The notes under the pieces: generated by a model
Told to the model about the DNA's origin: nothing
The model's database searches: none
The model's input: the letters and a program-made list of their open reading frames with translations, nothing else
Origin: Leptidea sinapis
Taxonomy: Eukaryota > Arthropoda > Insecta > Lepidoptera > Pieridae
Assembly (NCBI RefSeq): GCF_905404315.1
Contig: NC_066276.1
Coordinates: forward strand, 14,588,001 to 14,652,000
Reading direction: 5' to 3'
DNA length: 64,000 bases
Made by a program: the position numbers and the translations under genes
Shown: one piece after another, positions 23,017 to 33,190 of the stretch
Numbering within the stretch: position 1 is the first letter of the stretch
How the letters are laid out: every line of letters starts with the position of its first letter

Positions 23017-23305
23017 GCAGTATTAAAAAACTGACGGTAGGCGTCAACCGGTTTGTCCGCTAATGCGCAACGTGCTCACTGCTATTCACACAATGATTCT
23101 TATATTCATAAAACTTTGCAATTGTTTATTTATTACAACATCATTGTTTGAATTGTATTATCTATAATTAAATTTATTCACTAATTAACAATTGAACTGT
23201 GTACAATTTGACCACAACAAAACATTTGAAACCACTTATTAATAATTTAAATTAGGAGATACCGAAAGAGCGTCTTATCTAATCCGCGACGGTAAGCGAG
23301 ATGCG

Positions 23306-23381
23306 TATTATAATAGGCAGGGCGTATCAATACCTATCAATTGAAACTCCTACTTGTTTCGTCCCTTATTGTTATAAAAAA
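23306..23381 (+). repeat. R repeat copy 4, 3' part
   Basis: TATTATAATAGGCAGGGCGT continues the R copy cut at 13460 and runs to CGTCCCTTATTGTTATAAAA. 23382-23698 beyond it is unremarkable. Confidence 0.9.
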
Positions 23382-23698
23382 TGTTTTATTGTTAACTTAA
23401 ATAAAATTCAAAATCGGTTTTGCAGTGATATGAAAAGGTCCACCCTCAGAGTTTGAAACTAGTTAAAATTGTATCTTCGGGGTCAGTGATTCCTCGTTAA
23501 TGACTTGAGAGGCCCTTGATTTCCATTCGGCAGGCTTTTATTGTGAGGAAAGCTACTTACACCTGTGAGAAAGGACAAAAGGTTGTGTGTGACGTTGATC
23601 ACTCACATTGAACAGCTTTTGCCTGATCACCAATATAGGTTTGGCACAAGGGCCTCTTTGGGGACCTAAGTGTACTGTCGGTGATGACCCTGAATAAC

Positions 23699-23980
23699 TT
23701 TTTTTTTAATAAAATTTAGGGACGAGACGAGCTGGACGTTCAGCTGATGGTAATTGCGCCCTGCCCATTACAATGCAGTGCCGCTCAGGATTCTTGGAAA
23801 AACACCAAAAATTTTGAGCAGTACCACAACTGCACTCATCACATTGAGAAAAGATGTTAAGTATCATTTGCTCATTAATTTCACTAGCTACGACGCCCTT
23901 CAGACCAAATCACAGAGAAATAGGCGCCGTTTTGGTACCCCTAATCTAGCCGGCATCCTGTGCAAATGAGCCCCCCACTT
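23699..23980 (-). repeat. R repeat copy 5
   Basis: Reversed R copy from its T-run (tail) through GGGACGAGACGAGCTGGACG to AAATGAGCCCCCCACT. The hairpin core is partly deleted. It abuts the LTR remnant. Confidence 0.9.
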
Positions 23981-24325
23981 CTTCGCGAAAAACCCTTTTA
24001 GAAGCAGGGTCCTGTCACGGTCGCCAATTTTTGTTCGCGGTGAACAAAAGAAATTGATATCTTCTCAAAAATATATATTTCGTCTCACTTAATAGGATTA
24101 TAAATAGTTTCTTTTAGTGGGTGTCGTGTGCAAGTAAATGAAGGAGAATATATATAATAAATGAAGGATGTATTTGACATTTAGATGTAGGATGAAGTAT
24201 GATTGACAGACTAGTAGGTGACGAAGTAATATTTGAGTTATTTGATTCGTTGAAGTGTGCGACTCGATATAGCAATATTATAATTAAGTTTTATACAGTC
24301 GACAATATGAAATCTGGCGTCGACA
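23981..24325 (-). mobile_element. LTR retrotransposon remnant: LTR plus primer site
   Basis: On the minus strand an LTR runs 24325 to 24032 (294 bases): begins TGTCGACGCCAGATTTC, has TATAAAA soon after, ends GCGAACA. After 5 bases comes TGGCGACCGTGACAGGAC (24026-24009), complementary to the 3' end of tRNA-Arg including CCA. About 30 bases of internal sequence remain before R copy 5. No gag or pol is left. Confidence 0.6.
24009..24026 (-). promoter_or_regulatory. Primer binding site (tRNA-Arg)
   Basis: TGGCGACCGTGACAGGAC pairs with the 18 terminal bases of tRNA-Arg (ending GTCCTGTCACGGTCGCCA as I recall it). Confidence 0.65.
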
Positions 24326-24329
24326 CATT

Positions 24330-25070
24330 TCTTTCAATATTATTCTTGCTAAACTAACAGTTCATCTAAAACAAATCTACAATTTACATCTTCGCTTTTT
24401 TCAAAAATACTCTTATGATCTTATGATAAACCGGCTGCAGGAAGACTTACTGGAAAGACAGTTAGACAACTAACGATCATAGGTTGAGAAGCATATTCCT
24501 TTGTAGTTAATAACAATTGAACCGCCAAGAGCACGTACGTAACAAAACTAAATAACCTAATGCAGGATGTATTTAAAACACTGATCAGTCAATACTGGAA
24601 ATGCCATTTTTTATTTGAGCCTAAGATTTTCATATTGTCAAAAAAAGATGACGCTAACAGAGGTAGCAAAAGGGCATATCGTTCTATTTTAACTCAAATA
24701 GCCGCCAAAATGAGAAATTGTTTCACTCATAAAGTATGTATACACTTTATGTATCATATAGCTCATGGAAAGCGTTCGGTGACGATGACGCGAGTTCCGT
24801 GATATTTTTTCACCCATAAAGTTCTCAAAGCGCCCGACTTTCTGAATTATTCCATCGAGAATACTTTATCTAATCAAACATCATCATTCATAGCGTTGTC
24901 TGCTGTTAATTTTTTTATTTTTGTAAATAACACTTTTTTATTTTATGAAACGCTGGAACAACTATGTTTTTGTTCCAAAGCACTGATAATGGCAATAATA
25001 TAATTAATGGCAATAATTCAACAAAAGATACGCGAATGAAGCCCTATCATTGCACAGAAAAAATCTATGA
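24330..25070. other. Gene-free stretch
   Basis: AT-rich. An 80-codon frame at 24560-24802 has no recognisable domain. Confidence 0.4.
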
Positions 25071-25280
25071 ATACTTACCAGCATGCTAACTAGGCACTGT
25101 CATCTAAACAAGCACCTCAGTGTGGTTGGAATCAAAAACGATAAAATTTGCGCATTCTGCCTTGAGGCTGATGAAATGCCTCTTCATCTCCCCCGCGATT
25201 GCGGTCCAGTAATGCATAAGAGTAACACCATCCTTGATGACTACTCCCTGCTCGGGTCAAGAAGATACTGCGGTTCGTAA
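25071..25280 (+). pseudogene. LINE C-terminal zinc region fragment
   Basis: MLTRHCHLNKHLSVVG followed by CAFCLEADEMPLHLPRDC is the cysteine/histidine region that ends ORF2 of RNase-H-bearing LINEs; compare GTLTGHTSLNKH and CRGC in LINE J. About 65 codons remain. Confidence 0.6.
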
Positions 25281-25412
25281 AGGCGGCAGGGCTTGACGAT
25301 GAGCTATAAGTATGATTGGCAAGCACAATAGTTTATTTCTGGACCGGTGTTACTAGAACTCAACAGGACTAGTCAAATAGCCTCTTCAAATAAAATAAAA
25401 AATATTTTTTAA

Positions 25413-25637
25413 GAAAAAATGGGACGAGACGAGCAGGACGTTTAGCTGATGGTAATTGATACGCCTACCCATTACAATGCAATGCCGCTCAGGACTCTTG
25501 AAAATCCTAAAAATTCTGAGCCGCACTTCAATTGCGCTCGTCACCTTGAGACATAAATTTCACTAGCTACGGCGCCCTTCAGACCAAAACACAGTAATGT
25601 TTACACATTACTGATTCACGGTAGAAATAGGCGCCGA
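25413..25637 (-). repeat. R repeat copy 6
   Basis: Reversed R copy from GGGACGAGACGAGCAGGACG to GAAATAGGCGCCG. It lacks about 30 bases before TTTCACTAGCTACGGCGCC and the 5' end of the family. The hairpin core GTAATGTTTACACATTAC is kept. Confidence 0.9.
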
Positions 25638-25875
25638 GACTTATCACAGCAACAATACGTCCGGTAATACTATACTACTATTACTACAATGCTTTTAATT
25701 ATTAGTAAGTAAGAAAGTAAGATAGAAATATAAGCATCACAAATAAGCTATATCGTATAAATAACTACGCTTAAGCATCTGCAGAACCTACCCAAGGTTC
25801 TGCACACATTTTTTTTTTCAAATAAATGCAATTTCTTCGTCAGCAAGATAAAATTATGACCAACCAAGATCTTAC

Positions 25876-26280
25876 GATAATAGCTTGGATTAAGGATTGG
25901 TCTCCGACTAGATACCGCACTGCCTAAGAACAATAGCTTTTTTATTACAACAACTATTAGATGCTTGTGTGCGTGGCATCTTGACACTCAATGGCATCTT
26001 TCAAATTTTGTTACAAACGCTTCGTGTTATTTTACATTGAAATAAATGAAAATACAAAATACTAATGATATGTTATCCCAGAGTCTTTCTTATTTCTTGT
26101 AGTTTTTATTTTTCCAAGTTTTACTTAGGAACCTTTAGTTTATCAAATTTTAGTTACAATTATTAGCAAAGTTTAACAGAACTTCTTGGGCATAATATTA
26201 ATTGCCGCAGTTTGCGACTACGCCAACGGTATCTATTTGTAGCGCAGCGGAGACCAATCCTTAACCTAAGGGTAATAGTT
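25876..26280. repeat. Inverted-repeat element (MITE candidate)
   Basis: TTAAGGATTGGTCTCCG (about 25895) and its inverse CGGAGACCAATCCTTAA (about 26250) lie about 350 bases apart. TAGATACCG inside the left arm is also mirrored (CGGTATCTA). No duplication is recognised. 25638-25875 and 26281-27017 hold nothing I recognise. Confidence 0.45.
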
Positions 26281-27017
26281 TATTTTATCAAACATGTCCA
26301 GTCAATAATAATAAAATGTGGTTATTTAAACCAGAAAAACTATCAAGGCCATGTCTAGTGAAATACATCCGTGACAAACCAACGGGATATTCCCCAAGGT
26401 AATTCAAATGCAGGGTAAGATGAAGAAGTTTTGTGCATAGTGTAAGGAAGGGGGAGTATTCGTAACGTGAACGCTTGTATTTCATAATAGCCACCTCGAG
26501 GGCCTGAGTGCATGTTTGAGTAATGTCGAACGATATTTCGGACGGGGAGCTTGGGGCAGATTGAGGTACTTTTGACTTGACTGTTACTAATAGACTTTGG
26601 TATTACAGATTTTTACATTTTATAGTCAGCAAAACGACATGTTACTGCACTGTATTAAGGGTGAAATTATACTATTCAAATGTATTTTTAAACCAAGTTT
26701 CTCGAAAAATTTTGAAATGTCTTACGTAGTTAATATGTTGGATGGTTGATATCACATCTTCACTTATGAAATCATTTGTTCTTTCACTTATAAAAGAACG
26801 TACGTGACAGGTGGACAACTTCAAAAAAAAAGGCAAACTCATGTGGCTGATAAAGAACGTAGAAGAGTAAGTATTATTAAAATAGAGAAAGACATTAGAG
26901 ACGACAAATCAGAAAGTGAGATGGTATAACCACCAAAAATATGGAGAAAGTAAGCCCGGCACAATCTGACCAACCAATTGGTTGCTGAATAACGTGTACT
27001 TTGTTACAAAGCTTTAT

Positions 27018-27157
27018 TAAAAAGCGCGTACACCTTCCTTAAAGGCCGGCAACGCTCCTGTGATTCCTCTGGTGTTGCAAGAGATTGTGGGCGGCGGTGA
27101 TCACTTAACAACAGGTGACCCGTATGCTCGTTTGTCCTCCTATTCCATAAAAAAAAA
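27018..27157 (+). repeat. LINE F 3' fragment
   Basis: AAAAAGCGCGTACACCTTCC to ATTCCATAAAAAAAAA: last ORF2 codons, 3' UTR and A tail of LINE F. Severely 5'-truncated. Confidence 0.9.
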
Positions 27158-27273
27158 GGGTATGCTATAACATGGTTCGTCATGCTTACTAAATGACCAG
27201 TGATCATCAAGTCTAGTGTTGACGTTCAATACTAGTGTCTACATATAAAACTTTGCAAGCTTGCGATCGCCAG

Positions 27274-27351
27274 TGACGTTCACCTGGAACACCGGAGGAC
27301 CTTTGGAGCTGCTGCGCCGCCGCCACCTGAGTGACGTGGGAGTGTTCAAAG
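27274..27351 (+). CDS. Candidate single host exon
   Basis: A 78-base GC-rich block in AT-rich surroundings, bounded by a CAG acceptor (27271-27273) and GTTAGTGG donor (27352 on). The open phase reads TFTWNTGGPLELLRRRHLSD and five more residues, one base left over at the 3' end and two at the 5' end, and the length is a multiple of three. The pyrimidine tract before the acceptor is weak. No other copy in the window and no neighbouring exon found, so it would belong to a gene with introns extending outside. Protein family not recognised. It could also be a repeat fragment. Confidence 0.35.
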
Positions 27352-27489
27352 GTTAGTGGATTGCATTTACTTCTGTCCTCATGATTCTTGGTTGATTACA
27401 AGTGCCTACAAAATTCATTTATTTAAAGAGCCAAAACCGGCGACTATAGGAAACCTTAATACAGTCCCAGATATTATTCCTGAGCAGTG

Positions 27490-27605
27490 CTTGCGGCGGC
27501 GTCGTGTGCCGGGTCCTCTTCTTCCCTCAAATATGTGCGAGGGGAACGATGGCTGGTCGTGAATGGGTGCTGTTTGTAGTGCCAGGTCTTCCTATTATAG
27601 TTAAT
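27490..27605 (+). repeat. Repeat P, copy 1
   Basis: Resembles the reverse of 37165-37290: shared GTGCCGGGTCCT, CGATGGCTGGTC and GTAGTGCCAGGTC blocks. Probably a LINE 3' UTR or similar. Non-coding. 27606-27884 shows nothing. Confidence 0.5.
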
Positions 27606-27884
27606 AAGTCATTGTATTTATTGGATACAATTACTAATTGTTACAGTAATCAAGACCATCACGTTCATGAAGCATCCTTACAAAAACAATGAGTTCAAGC
27701 TCTGAAGGCTTAAAGCTCTAAACGATCGTATAGATAATTTATATTTATACATTTAATTATGTATAACTTTTTATGAAATAATTTTTATTATTTCAACCCA
27801 ACTCATATATTGGATGCAACACGTTTATTATTTCAATTACAAACTAATTTGTAATGTATATTACAGCCACTGTAAAATACTCTA

Positions 27885-28055
27885 TTTAATTGAAAAGAGC
27901 GGCCATTGAGTTTCTTATATGTTCTTCTCATAAGCTCATCTTTTTACGAGCATAATATGGTAAATTCAGTTGTTGAAAAGAAAAATATTTGTAATGACCA
28001 TTCAAAAGCGCTTAGCTAAAGCGTAATTGAATAAAGTTTATTTGACTTTGACTTT
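27885..28055 (+). mobile_element. Jockey-type LINE 3' UTR
   Basis: GCGGCCATTGAGTTTCTTAT, TGTTCTTCTCATAAGCTC and a tail of TTTGACTTTGACTTTGA units mark a 5'-truncated LINE end. Confidence 0.65.
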
Positions 28056-28169
28056 GAAAGCTCATTATTTTCTCTTAAGCCATTCAGTAGGTAAAAAAAC
28101 ATTTATGTGTCCAGCCAATATTTTAAATATGTAAATATCTAAACATTTTGTTATGTTTTTAAAGTCATA

Positions 28170-28435
28170 TACCTCACTTCTAGGATTAATACACAAATAA
28201 AATAACAAAATTTTATGAACGATGCGGGCCTGGAACCCGCGACCTCCGGCGTTCCGTGCCGGTGCTCTAAACAACTGAGCCAAACGTTCGAGTGACGTCT
28301 CGTTATTAAATTTTTGTTCAACCCTCAGGTTGTGGCTTCACCTGGTTGAAGATGAAACGCCGGAGGCCGTGGGTTCGAGTCCCGCATCGTCCATAAAATT
28401 TTGTTGTTTTTCAAATTTTATTTGTGTATGTAAAT
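28170..28435. mobile_element. Fold-back element K with two opposed tRNA-like modules, copy 1
   Basis: Outer inverted ends: CCTCACTTCTAGGATTAAT... on the left and, in the related copy K2, the inverse ending CCCAGAAGTGAGGG. Inside, an intact tRNA-like module on the minus strand (28217-28289) and a degraded one on the plus strand (about 28340-28392) face each other. Both are bordered by CAAAATTTTATG / CATAAAATTTTG. Confidence 0.65.
28217..28289 (-). other. tRNA-like module (cloverleaf, not a normal tRNA gene)
   Basis: 73 bases that fold as a full cloverleaf: acceptor GAACGTT/ATCGTTC (6 of 7 pairs), D stem GCTC/GAGC, anticodon stem CCGGC/GCCGG, T stem GCGGG/CCCGC with loop TTCCAGG. Box A and box B are near consensus. 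The anticodon loop ACGGAAC has C instead of U at position 33, which normal tRNAs do not. It is most likely the pol III head of a repeat. Confidence 0.6.
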
Positions 28436-29745
28436 ATCTCTTAAAAGGTTTGATATTACTAAAAATATAGATAGGAGAGATAATAAAATATATTTTTCAT
28501 AATCAACATCAAAACATCTCAGTAGAAATACTTCAGATAATTCCATTCAATTTTAACGAGTTAATAGCGAGCGTTGATTATGAATACGTAGAGTTCCATG
28601 GAGCCATTTATCGTTCCACCAAAACTCCATATAATTTTCGGGATCACAACAATTTCCTTTAATTTATCGCTTCTCGCCTCGCCGCGGGCGGGGGCGGTTT
28701 AAATACGGTAGTATAATGATACTATGTGTATACACTTATAGATTGAATAAGAATATAAATTGTGTTTAGTTTTTTGAAAATATAAATTATTTATTTTTTA
28801 GTCAATCAATAGTTTTTGTGTTAAAATGAAATTTTTTTTTTGTAATTTTTGCTCATTGAGTCATTTTTCACATCTGAATAGAGGCTCTGGATAATTAAGG
28901 TGTCAGTAAAGCAGTATATATAATTATTATTATTTAGCACTAGAAGCTGTTGAGTGATTTCTTGAGATTTAAATTAAAGAAAAAAAAATTACACAGAATC
29001 ATTTGTGTTTGTTTTGACTGTTCACTTTATAAGTGTCAAATGTGCCAAATTGTTCAAAAAGCAAGGAAATAAATGATAAGATTCTTATAATAGTATGTTG
29101 TTAGCAAGAAAATACTAGCAAAAATATCAAAATAAATTTATTTATATTAATATAATGTTTATATCTATTTATGTGATTTACTATACTTGGCTTTCACTAA
29201 GTATGGCTCATAGATTCATAACAATTAAATATTTACTATGCAAGTTTATTATACAATTGTTAAATTATGTAGGAAATAATTAGTATTATATATCTTAATC
29301 AAATCAAACAAGGTACTTCCTTCTAAACCTCTTCATACCAATCTCCTTAACTCATTACCATTATCCAAAATGGACGCTTGCTTTCAAATCGTCCCTTAAT
29401 ACAAACACAAACTGCACCGCTGTGTTGCAGCTACGACTCCCCGGGGATTCAAAAGACAGACTTCCCTTTCAAGATATTTTGGGGTAAATTTCGTACTGTA
29501 TAGATCCAACCCCGTTTCCCCTTAGCGATTCGTATGTAATTTACGCTGAGCTTTATAATGACGTATTAGAGACTATTTTTGTGACACAATGGAACAACTT
29601 GAGATGAGATGAATAGACTAATTTAATTGAATAAAAAAATCAATTGAAATCGACAAACGCCAAAGCGTGGATAATATTATGTTCTTGGCTTATATTACGA
29701 ACGTAGATATATACAGTACAGTATTGGGATATTACAAAACGCTAT
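28436..29745. other. Gene-free stretch with one GC-rich block
   Basis: 28676-28700 (CTCGCCGCGGGCGGGGGCGG) followed by TTTAAATA looks like a GC box beside a TATA-like motif, but no transcript can be proposed. Otherwise AT-rich and unrecognised. Confidence 0.35.
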
Positions 29746-31148
29746 TTAATACTTTAGTGTGCGTGACAAGCTACGTCTTACAACCGCTATTTGTATGACA
29801 CAGTGTGCGTTAAGTGCTCTAAATAGAGGTTAGTTCTAAACATTATTTTAACTATAGGATAACGTTACAAAAATTTGTGGATAGATATTTAATAAGCTAT
29901 TTACAAAATTGTTCCTAAGTGATGCCATGATGCCACGTTCAGAAAATTTTAGACGTGAAATGCTGTCAGCAATAAAGAATGCAAAGAAAAATAAAGAAAG
30001 AAAAGAATCTGACGAACGCACTGAGGAGGAACAGTTAAGGCGACACTAAATGCCAGCGACCTTGAGCGATATGAGTTCACGGCTGCCGGCCCGCCATCTA
30101 TGTAACAAAGCCAATATTTTCAAAATTCTTGTGTGGAAATCATTTTATATGCTTACAATCCTCGTTATTCACTACTAATCTGAATAAATGAACCTACACA
30201 AAAAAGTACAAGCTATAAGAATAACTTTTCTGAGAGAAGTACCAAAAAAATGCGTCACGCCATGCCAAAAAACTTGATTAACTTCAAAGAAAAGTGGATG
30301 TTCAAAAAAGCTCGGCAGTGTTAACTATAATCAACAGCAAGCATTAGCAAGTAGTGTTCATAGCTCGAAATGCTATACTTTCACCACAAAACTTGTCTAA
30401 AACACCATGTTTGCGTGTTTTCTGCTTACTCTTCGCCTTAAATAGTAACAATGGAAGTGTATTCAGAAATCCTTCGATACTCTCGAAAACAATTAACTCA
30501 ACGCAACCACTCAAAATAGATGAACGACAGTCCACAACAAAATAATTCACAGAGGCAGAAACATCGAAGAAATAGAAGAATTTTCGTATTGTAAATTTGA
30601 TATTATATTACAAAATTCAATTTTATCACTATCAGCACAGAGTTGGGATATCATACATACTTACGTGTACACCTTAGATTATTTACGGCCATTCCCAATA
30701 TTAGATAGACTATCTCTTACTTGAGATAAAAATCGTAACTGACTTTTCTGTCCCAATAAACATATCGACAGTAACTCACCTTATCCGTACGTGCTGTCTG
30801 TCGATGGGACGACGTATAGCTTGTATGGATAGTATACCAGCGATAGAAGTTTGTATGGAAACGTCACGCGTCCCAATATAAGGCGATAAGAATGACTTAT
30901 CGGGTATTTTGGGACAGCTTCAGATTATTGACAGCTAATAAGTGACAGAAGAAGGTAGTAATTTATCTCTATCTGTAGATAGTTTATTGGGAACGGCCGC
31001 TGTGAAAACGTTAAAAAAAATTATTATGTATTTAAGTAATTATGTTTAGAACTAACCTCTATTTAGAGCAATTAACGCACACTAACACAAAGAGTCATAC
31101 AAATCGCGAGTGTAAGACGTAGCTTGTCACGCACACTAAAGTATTAAA
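29746..31148. mobile_element. Element N with about 100-base terminal inverted repeats
   Basis: Left arm 29746-29841 and right arm 31044-31148 are inverted copies (TTTAATACTTTAGTGTGCGT, ACAAGCTACGTCTTACA, CTCTAAATAGAGGTTAGTTC). The interior is 1.2 kb with no intact transposase. A short basic frame (29932 on, PRSENFRREMLSAIKNAKKN) is unrecognised. MITE E2-a sits inside. Single ends occur at 40861-40928 and 63133-63216. The class is not known to me. Confidence 0.65.
30686..30999. mobile_element. MITE E2-a (PIF/Harbinger-like)
   Basis: Ends CGGCCATTCCCAATATTAG and, reversed, CGGCCGTTCCCAATAAACT. Full-length with conserved inner blocks (GCGTCCCAATATAAGGCGAT, GCTGTCAATAATCTGAAGCT reversed). Left flank TTA; the right flank has changed. 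Nested in element N. Confidence 0.8.
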
Positions 31149-31498
31149 CCTGGACTGATTTTATCGGTTGTCTAAGACTCTATCTAGACGTATAAATTAT
31201 CTTAGGTGTAAACCATAAGTTTCATACTGTCCAGACAGCTAGATATTGATTAAACGTTTCCAAATGAAGCAAATGTAAATTTGTCTCTAATCCAATCCGA
31301 TATTAAAATATGTTAGGAAGCGGTACTAGAACACTTTCGCTAACTAATAGTTACATTATTGTTAAAAGGGATTATTCCGAGGAAAATGCTGAAAATTTTG
31401 TAAAGTTACATCACAGAGATCTGGCTACTCCACGATGACATACTGACAGATACTGATACGAAAATTTTGGGCTAGTTTGGTCATGGAAAGAGAATAGA
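31149..31498. other. Gene-free stretch
   Basis: Nothing recognised. Confidence 0.4.
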
Positions 31499-32325
31499 TC
31501 TTTATATATATAAATCCAGTGTCCTGATGTCTATTTTCAGTGAACTCCCAAACTAATGAACGGATTTTAATGGGGTTTACTTCATGGAGTGCAGTTAAGT
31601 CCAACTTGAGAGATTGGATAGTTTTTATTTCGATTTGGGACCCATAATAATTTTTATTTCCAATATTTGTTTTGTATGGATATATTTTCTATGAGAGAAT
31701 TTATTGACGCACGGTATGACAGATCTGCTGTGAAACAATTTCATTATAACAACAGGGAGCATATTTTATGAAATAATTCTTGATGTTATGAAATATTCTT
31801 GACAAATTCATAATTCAGTATTTTATTTATTACTTGCTTTTACCCGCGAGTTTGTCCGCGTGATGAGCAGATTGTTGTTATTTTTTGGGATACTTTGCAA
31901 ATAATACACATACAAATACACTGCTCTTCCGCTGCTGGCACCACTCTTCTACAATACAGTGAATATGCCTTGTTATTGTGCGCAGTCTCTTTAATAGTAT
32001 TTCCCTGCGAACTTCAATCTCCAATTTCATTCCCATGTAGGCCAAAGTTTTGAAAATGCTCGAACAAATACTTATACATTACTTCTTATCAAAATATGTC
32101 TAAATACAATGTATCATGGTGTCATATTCCAACTCCATCCCCATCATTTATTTTTCCGCGATAAAAATGTAGCCTATGTCCTTTTCCAAGCTCTAGTCTA
32201 TCTCTGTAATAAATTTCATTAACACCGGTTCAGTGTTTTAGTCGTGAAAGCGTAACAAACAAACTTACATTCACATTTATAATATCAGTAGAGATGTACA
32301 GAACAACGTCTGTCGGTTCAGCTAT
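31499..32325 (+). mobile_element. Helitron-like element A, copy 1 (host of B)
   Basis: Starts A|TCTTTATATATATAAATCC, contains CAGTGTCCTGATG, AACTAATGAACGG and CAATTTCATTATAACAACAG and ends GTCTGTCGGTTCAGCTAT (CTAT instead of CTAG). Its copy at 47520-47899 matches throughout, except for 462 bases of element B at 31833-32294. Non-autonomous. Confidence 0.75.
31833..32294 (-). mobile_element. Helitron-like element B, copy 1 (nested)
   Basis: On the minus strand it begins TCTCTACTGATATTATAAATG and ends GCGGGTAAAAGCAAG (CAAG for CTAG). It separates TTATTTATTA from TGTACAGAAC, bases that are adjacent in element A copy 2. That places the insertion between A and T with no duplication, as Helitrons do. 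Related copies at 41135-41600 and 42765-43100. Confidence 0.8.
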
Positions 32326-32539
32326 AGCTATATCTATATCTTTATAAAATACAGATTGTATCGTATGTATGTAAAGGAACCAATACATAAGTATATAGCA
32401 ATAATCAAGAACAGAAAAACAGTATGTATCGCATCACTTTATATATTATATGCATCACTTTACATATTATATTGCATCACTTAACATATTGTAATGTAAT
32501 TAAAATGATTTGTAAAACGATGAAAATGTAAATCTTGAT

Positions 32540-32640
32540 TTAAAAGAGTTGCAATGAGTTTCTTGCTATTTCTTCTCATTAGCCCAACCCTTTAGGAAGT
32601 GGCAGTAGATTCAGTAAGAAAATTTTGTTTTTTGACATTC
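32540..32640 (+). mobile_element. LINE 3' UTR fragment
   Basis: AGTTGCAATGAGTTTCTTGC and TTCTTCTCATTAGCCCAACC resemble other jockey-type LINE ends here. No tail is preserved. Confidence 0.5.
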
Positions 32641-33065
32641 AAATGATTTTGTTTTGAAAATAGTATTATGCCTGTGATGGTATGTATGTAAATGTATAAA
32701 TTATTTGAAAATCTACGAATCAGTATGGAAAAAGACCTCTTTTTATAAATCTTCTTCGTAAATGTAAGCAACACTCGTAGTTCTTTACGCACATGTAGTA
32801 ACAGACGGTTACACTAAAACGCGTTCGTAAAATAAACTAGTTTTATCTGTCCCTCGGGAGCCGGGGAGCTCACTAGTCGCTACCCCGCGACGTCACGCAA
32901 CGTTTTACATCGCTGTTTGATTGGTTGTAAAGCAGGCCCCTTCTTCTGACTCATTTATGAGTTGGAAACTTTATATTTACGTCTCAGAGCTACAAATAAA
33001 TAGACAGATACATAACATACATACGAGTAATTTGTCTTTTTGTATCGAAGCTTCATCACACTGTA
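32641..33065. other. Gene-free stretch with CpG-rich patch
   Basis: 32850-32930 is GC-rich with CCGCGACGTCACGCAACG (CRE-like GACGTCAC) and TTTGATTGGTTG (inverted CCAAT). It could be a promoter fragment or repeat. No downstream exon is seen. Confidence 0.3.
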
Positions 33066-33190
33066 AGTGCCGTGTTCCAACTGAGCCAACCGTTCGCGTG
33101 ACGTATCGTTGATAAATTTTGTATGCTTTGTTCAACTCTCAATTTTGTTTTCAAATTTTATTTGTGTAATTAATCCCAGAAGTGAGGGTT
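33066..33190. mobile_element. Fold-back element K, copy 2 (deleted)
   Basis: Keeps part of the tRNA-like head (AACTGAGCCAACCGTTCGC), the spacer GTGACGTATCGTTGATAAAT and the right end AAATTTTATTTGTGTAATTA...GAAGTGAGGG. The second tRNA-like half is missing. Confidence 0.6.

Larger units (their letters stand above)
13461..23305 (-). mobile_element. LINE I, full-length type, split by LINE H
   Basis: A jockey/CR1-type LINE on the minus strand, about 4.9 kb after removing H. Order from 23305 down: 5' UTR (about 290 bases), ORF1 (23016-21967), a small hydrophobic ORF (21733-21542), ORF2 (about 21480-19106, then 14153-13682 beyond H), 3' UTR and a T-run at 13461 (its poly-A). It lies inside R copy 4. 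H entered its ORF2 C-terminal region at AAATAAAG. ORF2 has one frameshift and at least one nonsense codon. Confidence 0.85.

Noticed and set aside
27490..27605. GC-rich block as a second exon downstream of the candidate exon
   Set aside because: The frame could be joined in phase, but the block recurs reversed at 37165-37290, so it is a dispersed repeat.
28217..28289. Functional tRNA gene
   Set aside because: The cloverleaf is complete, but position 33 is C, and it lies in a repeated fold-back element with a second, opposed module.
30354..30545. 63-codon frame in element N as transposase
   Set aside because: No DDE, zinc finger or other transposase motif, and the opposite strand is equally open.
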